A stretch of 64,000 bases of DNA from Hysterangium stoloniferum (lineage: Eukaryota > Basidiomycota > Agaricomycetes > Hysterangiales > Hysterangiaceae), in contig WHVD01000067.1 of assembly GCA_015178975.1 (NCBI GenBank), positions 62,001-126,000 on the forward strand, read 5' to 3'. Made by a program: the position numbers and the translations under genes. The notes under the pieces were generated by a model. It had not been told where the DNA came from. It did not search any database and was given only the letters and a program-made list of their open reading frames with translations. Shown here piece after piece: positions 56,487-64,000 of the stretch. Every line of letters starts with the position of its first letter. Position 1 is the stretch's first letter.

Positions 56487-59240
56487 TTATTGACAATTGT
56501 CATGGTCGGTAACATTTCGGACGCTCACCTTTGAACCTGATTCGTTGTTAAAATTATTTTTAACTTCAAGACCAGCAACCAGGAATAAATACAGCCCATT
56601 CTCATACGTGGATGTCCCGAGCCAGGTGTATGCTTCGTTACAATCGTGACCGAGGACAAATACGTTGTAGTAACCTGAGGAATTTGATGCCTCTCCAGAG
56701 TTCTGAAGTTCCGGGTCGCTCCAGGACAGTGTCCCACATATTACACCCGGTTCCTCTTCATTCGTTTTTTCCGCCGTCGTCCATGTGATCACGTCAGATA
56801 CCATCCCAGTAGAAAAAGAGGTATTTTTAAGAGTGATATGGGAGCCGGTGGATACAAGCATATCCCCAACGAGGAATTTTAGCGTGTTTGCTGGAGTCGG
56901 AGTAGGCGATGAGTCATGACTTGAGGGCAGTTCAAGGCGTAATCCGAGAATGCAGACAGTGGACTCTTTGTCAGAAATAAATTCATTGAAGTGACCTATG
57001 TTTACTGTGGCCCTGACACGCAACCATCCATTATCTAAACTGTCCCGGTCACTGGGATCAATAGCCCTTGAAGAACTCGTATAGGTGCAAACGCCATTCG
57101 CTTTGCCATCAGCGAGTATAATGTGGGGAGTAATATCTAGCGCGTCGATTCCAAATGGTAATGATATGGGTTTAATCGTGACTTCAAGGACATATTCGGT
57201 ACATGAGCTAGGGATGATATGGATATCGTTTAGCGTGCAGAGTGGTAGGATGGTAGTGTCGGTTTCCCCGTACATGTCGGAAAGGATCTCTTGCTGAAGC
57301 ACAATCTCAAGGGAAGTGCTACCATGCCAAGCATCGTATTCAATCAGCCTTGCACTACTGACCGACCAAACACCGGGGCCGGTGTGTAGACTCGTGAGCT
57401 CTGCGTCAGAGCGCAAAATGGGCAATTTTGGCCATATTCTGTCCGCCTTGGGGAAGCAGGCTTCAATATCTGTCCATCCAGACCTCCCAAGCGTGTCTTC
57501 ACCAGCGGACAAAACGCTATATACCTTTCGTCCGTACACCCACCATATATGGCCAGAACCAAGAGCAAAATTCGTATAGAAGGGTACAGGTGTATTATCT
57601 GATGATTTGCGGAGCGAGCTCTCCGGTTGAGCGACCGAATGCTCTTCGCCAACGGCGTTGGAGATTACTTGGATAGAGCGTTCTCGGGGGCCGAAATAAG
57701 CACTGACACCCCCATCTCTGCTTTCGGAAGCTGAGCTATTTGAATTCCCGACCCAAAATCGCTGATCATCTTGCCACCACTCACTCCAACTACGCTCGCC
57801 TCCACCTGCCTTTTCTCTTTCCCATGTCCATCCAGGAGCAAAGATTGCGACGGACAACCCCAAGTTCCGCTTCTCGGGTAAATTTGCCACTGTGCTTTCG
57901 TCTGACTCCGGAAAAATCAAATCCAGAGACTTGGTGATATCATATCCGCCGAAACAGCCTCTTCCAAAAACGTCGATGCCGACAAAGACGTCTGCTGAAG
58001 GCCTACCCAAAGATTCCGCCATTTGTGCACTCAGTGGTAATTGGGAATATGGCTCAAACGATGCTGCGTCACTTTCAGGAAGTCCACCCGGTGGCGCTGG
58101 GTCAGGTGGTCTCGCCCAAGTGTAGTTGGTAAATATAGCATCAGTATTCATGAAAAAGGGGGCGTTCGCGGTCGTGAGGGCATCTTGCCATTGCAGCTCA
58201 CCAGCCATGGTGACGGAGTCGTACCTAACGAACCACCTTAGAAAATAATAGACAATTTGACAGCGCAACTAAATCATACCAAATTATTTCCCAATGTGGA
58301 CCTACCAGCCTCTTCCCTTGCTGTGTCAACCATGTTGCCCAGTTTAATAGTGCAAGCGCATTGCGCCTCATTCGTTTCGCTCGCCTTTGCTTCATCTCAG
58401 GACTCAGGGCAAGCTTTAGTCCTGAAAACTGCTTTTCTTGGTCTAAATATGACGCATCTTCGTCTCTCTCCTCTGAACCACCGGGATAACATGATGCTGG
58501 AGGAAGGAAGTTAAGATTGGTTTCAATATTGAGTAGATAACCATCAAAGTCGCGTTCTTTGGCTAATTTGATGATTTTCATGGCATACTCTGTCGTAATG
58601 GGAAGAACTGCTGTCTCGGTGTCCGATACGGTTGAAGGGGAAGGCTCTGGCGTCCAGAGAGGCCCTTCATATAGACACTTTATAAGATCCGATTTGGATT
58701 CATCCCACTCAAAAATGCTGTTGAAAGGCAATAATATATTTACGGTCGCTTTAAGAGTAAAATCGGACATACATCGTGCCTAGAACTTTGGCTCCGTGCC
58801 GATGTCCGGTATTTATCCATTCCTTGGGAGGTAAACTAATTCTATTATGCGAAAAACTGTGAAAGTTGTTGTTAAAACTGATATGTAAACCGTAAACGTC
58901 ACTGCGGATTACTATTACGAACTAAATAAATGTATCCACCAAATGCCTTCATAATTATATGCCGTAAGCAAATTGACCCACTCTCGGGGGGCGATTACTC
59001 ACCAAAATTCAAACGAATATCCACGCTGGAGCGGATCTTCAGTGTACCCACCTTTAAAATCATGACACACAAGAAGTTTCGACTGATCTCCTGGACGAGA
59101 TATGTTGGGGATGTTGTCAGCTAAGCCACCAGACACAGCAAAAGTGCTTGTCATTTCTGTCTCATTGGTTGGTTTCCATGCCGCAAGTTGATCGATTGAA
59201 TCGAAAAAATCGCGCTGGTGTCCGATCCAAAACCTACTTA
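56487..59240 (-). CDS. GH85 cytosolic endo-beta-N-acetylglucosaminidase (ENGase)
   Basis: Hydrolyses the chitobiose core of N-glycans; the fungal enzymes act on free or misfolded-glycoprotein glycans. Exons identified: about 59003-59236 (RDFFDSIDQLAAW, KLLVCHDFKGGYTEDPL, YSFEFW), one around 58773-58856 and possibly further right (FSHNRISLPPKEW, HGAKVLGT), 58280-58717 (IFEWDESKSDLIKCLYEG; FDGYLLNIETNL with the catalytic Asn-x-Glu) and 56487-58224 (WYDSVTMAGELQWQDAL, FFMNTDAIFTNYTW, SADVFVGIDVFGRGCFGGYD). The long last exon adds the C-terminal beta-sandwich part. Small GT-AG introns lie at 58225-58279 and 58718-58772. The start codon was not resolved: the 5' exon reads upstream to an acceptor-like taag near 59237, so a short first exon probably lies in 59.24-59.4 kb. 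No signal peptide was seen, consistent with a cytosolic enzyme. Confidence 0.85.
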
Positions 59241-59640
59241 GCTTGAAGCGCCTGATGATCTACGAGAAATTCACCTTCACATTCGTCGAGTCTTTGTGTG
59301 GACTAGTTCCTGACAAACCAGTGTATTTCAGCTGTCGAACAGGCATGTGAACTAGAGGTGATGGCTAGAATCGGATTTGAAAACAGGGCCAGGCGTTTGG
59401 CTTCGATTGCATACTATATATAGACACAGATAAAGGGTATCCGGGAAAGTTTACACCACCTGATGTCCAGCGCTTTGGATGTACTTTTGGCATGATATAT
59501 CGGCGGACTCAAAGCAATCTAATTAAATGGTAGCGTAGCCAAAGTCTTCCAGGAATGCCTGTCATTTCGAATGAGTGTTACCTGATTGATTGTCGAGCGA
59601 TTTAAGAAGACGGACACGAGATCGTTTCTAAATAAATTTT
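59225..59640. repeat. Duplicated promoter-type segment, copy 1 (second copy about 63140-63540)
   Basis: From gatccaaaac...agcttgaagcgcctgatgatct through actagaggtgatggctagaatcgg and gggccaggcgtttggct...cgattgcatactatat to the cgagcggtttaa-like part, this ~400-bp stretch resembles 63140-63540 in the same orientation. In this copy it abuts the 5' exon of the GH85 gene, so it is probably that gene's promoter and 5' leader. Confidence 0.75.
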
Positions 59641-60231
59641 CAGATTCCTAATTCATAGCTCCTCTACTAGCTGGTACGAGGAGGTTGGTTGTTGAAGACG
59701 GGTACGCTTATAATAATCACACGATAATAGAGAGTATTTGCTACTAATATATATTAGCAAACTGAATTGGTTCTGTGGTAACGCAGCGATCCGTCAATGT
59801 GTGCGCTATGGAGAAGGCCACTGTAAACTGGTATCAAGTTGAAGGTTGTATCCAAATGAGACACTAGCGTAAGAATATTAACCATCCACGGGGCTTTGGG
59901 CACGTTAATAAGATGTGTCGGTTATCAAGGCGCTCGCGGTAGGGATGGAGATGTCTCACAGGAGTCCAGCGAGGATGAATCGTGCCAAACAAAACGGACA
60001 AAAGGCCATCTGGTCCTTCGAGAGGAAAAGTCATATCCAGAACACCTTTCCTGCTATTAATGTAATTATTGTCTATGACAAAGAAAATGCATCTAGGTCG
60101 TCATTAGGGGAAAATACCAACACAAAATTAGTCTGGAATTAGTTCTCATGGACATGTGCATCCCCTACAACATGTTCATGAAATTCTAGATCTTGGCTAG
60201 TAGCTGTGGCGAATTCACAAACGTCCACAGG
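59641..60231. other. Intergenic region without supported genes
   Basis: Between the GH85 upstream region and the 3' end of the ADCK2-like gene. The 75-codon open frame at 59915-60142 has no recognisable motif and is not called. Confidence 0.5.
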
Positions 60232-62743
60232 CTAAGCTAGGCCAAGGAGTGATAAACAAGTGATAAGCAATAGAATTATCCAATACACATTTGTCCCTTG
60301 ACTACACATTGGGCATAAGCCTGTTTTTATTAGATAAGTTTGCAAAGTTCCAGGGCTAGAATCCACCCACCAATCATATTTTGTCATATCATCCGCATTT
60401 ACAATCGCAGAAGAAATGAATTCCCTCGCCTCCAGCCATACCCAGATCTGGAAGAAGAGAAAATAAGTTTGTAACCCAATATCCGGCAGCGGTAATATAA
60501 CATGCCTTCAACATAGCCCCCAAGTTACTTCCAGAAAGATCCTTCATATTTTCTTGCGCGGTCATTTGTCTCCCCAGCTGTCTCAAAATCGGCAAAGAGC
60601 TCTTGAACAAATCCAATTCAGGATTCAACTGTCTTCCAATACCTTCCAACAACAGGACCGAAATTACAGTGTTAATAAAGTCAGCTTCCATCTTCACGTG
60701 GTGCTGCCGGACAGCCTTGAGAACATCGGTGAGGACGTCGGAGATCTTGACCTTGGCCAAAGAAAATGTTCTCGACTTGACATTGAGAACGAGGTGCTGG
60801 ATTTTAAGCGCGAAGGTTTCCGGGTCGATGGCCAACTCGGGTGTACGACAGCGTTCGACCATAAGGCGGCCGGCACGGTATCCATCGAATTCTGCTACTG
60901 CGCGGAATAAATCGAGGAAATTACGCCTATTCCCCTCGTCAAGTGTCGTAACAAGCCCAGTGTCAATGAAGACCAGCTCGGGCTGGTAGCCATCGATGAA
61001 GAGTTTTTGCAGTTCGTCCCGCCACATTGGAGGGTCGGAGATCAGTGGACGAAGCCGGTTAACGATGGCATCCTGTTCGGTATCCTGGAAATGCGAGTGG
61101 GAAGGGTCTAGTGGCGGAGCGGTATTGAAGATCGATGCTACGATGTTGCGGAGTACAAAGCTTGTGGTGGGTTTGTAAAATTTGATCATGATGTTACCAG
61201 GGTGGAGATCGGAATGAACGAAATTATCCAGTAGAAGCATTTTCTGTGCGGCAGTGAGTCGCAAACACCATTTTTAGTGGAGATATCATGCCCACCAAGA
61301 ATGCATCAAGCCCAGATTCCGCAATCACACTGTCAAAGGGCCCACCGCCATGCTTCAAAAACACTTTCAGAGGTAAAGCGTTTTCATATTCTTCGATCAA
61401 TATGCCTTTCGTGGAATAATCGTGAAGGGGCCGTGGGAATGTCACAGCCGCCTTCCGAGTGGCGAAGTTCTCCTCGAATATGGACAAATTCTTGGCCTCA
61501 TTGCGCAAATCAAGTTGCTCGTTCATCATACGACCGAAGACCTCAACTTCTTCCGGAAGAGATATCCACTCCATGCCTGGTATAATCGAGATGCAGTGGG
61601 AAAAGAAGGAGATGATACGCAAGTCTCGTTTAATCGTTTGCTCGACATTGGGATGTAGAATCTTGATAGCAACGTAGGCGGTGGGCACAGCTGGTTGGAG
61701 ATCTGGTGCGATGGGTGCGATCACCGGAAGCTTTCGTGACGAAGCCCGCTTTGGACCTAAATAGGACGGGGGTAGAAGATCACCTCGAAGCTTGGCACGA
61801 TAAACCTGAAAAAGGATCAGGATGCGATGGTCTGGGAACTCAACAAACAGACCTGAGCAATTGCACCGATCCCTATTGGCTCTGTCTCAAACTCATCAAA
61901 AACCTCCGAGAACGGTCTTCGGAATACAGCTTCAATGACGTGCTTGGTATGGTACAAAGAATGGGGCTTTCCATTAGAATGGAGCATGCCCAGTTTGTCA
62001 CATAGCATGTCTGGGAACAGATCTGTTCTTGATGCAGCCCATTGGGCCAACTGTAACCACGTTATAGAATACCACATTGGACGCATAAAAATTGGACTTG
62101 CCTTGATAAAAGTCGGACCTGCCTTCTGCATTTGCCGCACCAAGAAATCGTACCACACCACAGCACCCCACCTCTCACCCTCCCGACCGTTTAATTGCAA
62201 CATCCTTCGTTTCATCCTCTCCTTTGCATTCGCCGATTCTTTCCATTGTGGCTCGCCGGAACCTACCGCACCAACCAGCAATAATGGGGAAGATATTAAC
62301 ACCGGAACAAAAAGAATACACAAATACATAAATCTCCGTGCAGTCAACAGTGGGTCCAAAATATATCTCTTTAGGGTATCTGTGATTCGCCTCCATAGCG
62401 GCGGCTCGTATTCATGAGGTGAATGGATGAACAGTTCGGAATGGGTGGGCCTTTCGGGACAGGGCATTATAGCTGGAGATGAAAACAATGGTGCTATGAC
62501 TGATTTTTGGGGAATTGTGTGGGCAATTGCGAGACCTCCGAGGGGCACTAGAAGGAGCAAATAGGGAGAAAATCGCCAGCGGGACCGGTGAAAGTGTGAG
62601 TCTTTTGAATAGGCTCGAAAATTGAAAATGGTGCGGCTAACTGGACGCCGTGCACAGAGAGATGTGTGGTGAAAGGATAGATACATGCATCCCTGGATGC
62701 ATGGAGGCAAGTGTGAGGGGAGACAATGAAGTAACATCCTCAC
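60232..62743 (-). CDS. ADCK2-like UbiB/ABC1-family atypical kinase, mitochondrial
   Basis: Member of the UbiB family; the yeast relatives Cqd1/Cqd2 and human ADCK2 act in mitochondrial coenzyme Q and lipid homeostasis. Five exons (62102-62743, 61853-62050, 61296-61805, 60506-61243, 60232-60447) join in phase to 767 residues. The N-terminus is basic (RRPVSRTIFNFRAYSKDSHF), then a membrane helix (YLLLLVPLGGLAIAH) and a second one near residue 150. Family motifs: KLAQ in place of KxGQ (AQWAASRTDLFP), the A-rich loop GIGAIAQVYRAKL, VAIKILHP, EENFATR, VHSDLHPGNI (catalytic Asp) and FIDTGLVT (DTG for DFG). The ending WVWLEAREFISSAIVNADDM is reached only by splicing 60448-60505; unspliced reading stops at 60389. 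Two introns (60448-60505, 62051-62101) have GC donors. The terminal ~25 residues after KYDWW are uncertain. Confidence 0.88.
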
Positions 62744-63618
62744 TATAAATGTTGTCTAAGTTTTTATTTGGAGACACACGAGTGCTGAAGCCTACCTCTT
62801 AACTCAAGACAAGGTCGTTAGAATACACCGGGAGGTAAAGCAAAGGATTGTGATGAACAGAAGATGTTCATTCAGGCTCATACCACCACGGTCTGAAGTC
62901 CAACTGTTGTCCAACGAACCAGCCTTGGCGTCATAACGGCGGCGGATCTAACCTGAGCGGCATCTTTCTATTATGTAATGAGATAACGGATCGGAGCTGG
63001 ACCCTTGCCAACCAGAGTTTTACAAATTTCTCCCCGAGAACGCGACAGCGGCATCGTGTTGCAATGAATACTTAGATCTGAAGTTGTTGCCGAAGACCAC
63101 ACAGCAGGGAACTGCTGAAGATCCGTTACTTCGAGCATACTGATCCAAAACACACATAGCTTGGAGCGCCTGATAATCTACTCACCTTTGTCTTTGTTGA
63201 ATATTTGTACGGACTAATAGTTCCTAATGAGGTATTGTATTTTGAACCTAGAGGTGATGACTAGAATCGGGGTGAAAACTGGTGACTGGGCCAGGCGTTT
63301 GGCTCGATTGCATACTATATGTATAGCACTAAGACATTTTACACCTGCCCGATGTCCAGAGCTCTCTGGATAAATTCATACTTTGGCTATGATATATCAA
63401 TATTGTTAAATGGTAGCCGAATCCCTGCCATCTAGAACGAGTGTTATTTTGAGCGGTTTAAAAAGATAAACACAAAATCGTCTCGTTGTCCGCGATCAGA
63501 GTCTCATGTAGGATTACGTGGGGAAGGTTAATGCGCGATATCAGATGAATTATCAAGATTTCAATTTATTCACGATTTATCAATGAACACTGCACAGTTA
63601 TACAAAAAAGCATTCATT
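62744..63618. repeat. Intergenic region containing duplicated promoter-type segment, copy 2
   Basis: Positions about 63140-63540 repeat the segment described at 59225-59640 (gatccaaaac, agcttggagcgcctgataatct, actagaatcgg, gggccaggcgtttggct). Left of it, where copy 1 runs into GH85 coding sequence, this copy has an unrelated 60-codon minus-strand frame (62971-63153) that shares only the first few residues (FWI). I do not call that frame a gene. Confidence 0.65.
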
Positions 63619-64000
63619 TTACAAAAGCTTGCTGGCCTGCAATGTATTTTCTTCAGACGAAGTACCATTAAGAAATTTCGCCACGTACCATTCCCATGAG
63701 ACTACCCAACCCACCGCTGTTGTGGCCTCCCATGAAACCACCACCTGAGAGCTTTGACTATAATAACTGGTTTAATAAAAGAATGTCGGGTCAATAATAT
63801 CACTTACCTGGACAACCAATTTCATCATGGTCATGGCAGCGCTGTTAATAACTTCCTGCTTGCCTCCCGACGAAGCTCCACCGCTGTGGTCAAATAGCTT
63901 CGTCGCCTCGCCCATGGCCATCGAGACGAGTTCAGAGGTTCCACCTCCGCCTTTACCGCCCTTCTGGGTAAACATCTTCAAAGCCTACATAGTGATACTT
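63619..64000 (-). CDS. Glycine-rich protein of the beta-flanking (DUF7721-like) type, 3' part only
   Basis: Partial gene running off the right window edge. Exons on the minus strand: 63808-63984 (ALKMFTQKGGKGGGGTSEL, SMAMGEATKLFDHSGGAS, GKQEVINSAAMTMMKLVVQ), 63689-63757 (SKLSGGGFMGGHNSGGLGS) and an 18-nt last exon 63619-63636 (ASKLL-stop), joined by introns of 50-52 bp. The M(A)EA(S/T)KLFD...SGGKQ...NSAAMT and GLGSLMGMASKLL pattern matches, from memory, a conserved agaricomycete protein annotated as beta-flanking protein. Function unknown. An acceptor-like ctatgtag at 63985-63992 shows that at least one more exon lies outside. Confidence 0.7.

Noticed and set aside
62971..63153. 60-codon minus-strand frame at 63.0 kb as a second GH85 gene
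   Set aside because: Only the first few residues and the upstream segment resemble the GH85 gene; the remaining residues share no family motif.

Overview
The window looks like a chromosome segment of a mushroom-forming basidiomycete (Agaricomycetes). Genes are split by many 45-65 bp GT-AG introns, micro-exons of 10-20 nt occur, and LTR retrotransposons of the Ty3/gypsy (chromodomain) and Ty1/copia types are abundant. The encoded housekeeping proteins (IPI1, AspRS, aspartate aminotransferase, SURF1/SHY1, TMEM115, ADCK2-like kinase, GH85 endoglycosidase) are fungal in character. Identifications rest on recognising protein motifs by eye; no search was run.

Layout. 1-6.6 kb is a retroelement graveyard: five LTR copies of one gypsy superfamily, one nested in another, four with exact 5-bp target-site duplications. 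6.6-13.2 kb holds a GNAT acetyltransferase reduced to its first exon, unresolved coding relics, an apparently intact IPI1 gene (minus strand) and a decayed SLA2/HIP1-type pseudogene. 13.7-16.7 kb is a 19-exon GMC oxidoreductase gene with three GC-AG introns. 17.6-29.7 kb is a decayed copia element split by a later 7.1-kb gypsy insertion; removing the gypsy element and one copy of its TGTGG duplication restores the copia integrase frame exactly. The gypsy element carries a spliced, oppositely oriented extra gene encoding a coiled-coil protein with a complete Zn2Cys6-type cysteine pattern. 29.7-34.7 kb is gene-poor and contains degenerate tandem repeats.

34.7-64 kb is the gene-rich half: two unrecognised low-complexity proteins (minus), TMEM115 homologue (plus), aspartate aminotransferase (minus) and cytosolic aspartyl-tRNA synthetase (plus) starting divergently 378 bp apart, a small single-pass membrane protein (plus), SURF1/SHY1 (minus), GH85 endo-beta-N-acetylglucosaminidase (minus), an ADCK2-like UbiB-family kinase (minus) with two GC-AG introns, and the 3' part of a glycine-rich protein resembling the beta-flanking family (minus) running off the window end.

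The genes do not form an operon or pathway cluster; several (aspartate aminotransferase, SURF1, ADCK2-like) are expected in mitochondria, but this is probably coincidental. The most unusual items are the antisense Zn2Cys6 gene inside the gypsy element, five GC-AG introns concentrated in two genes, and an inverted LTR end plus a 36-copy AACGG expansion in one LTR of the gypsy element.
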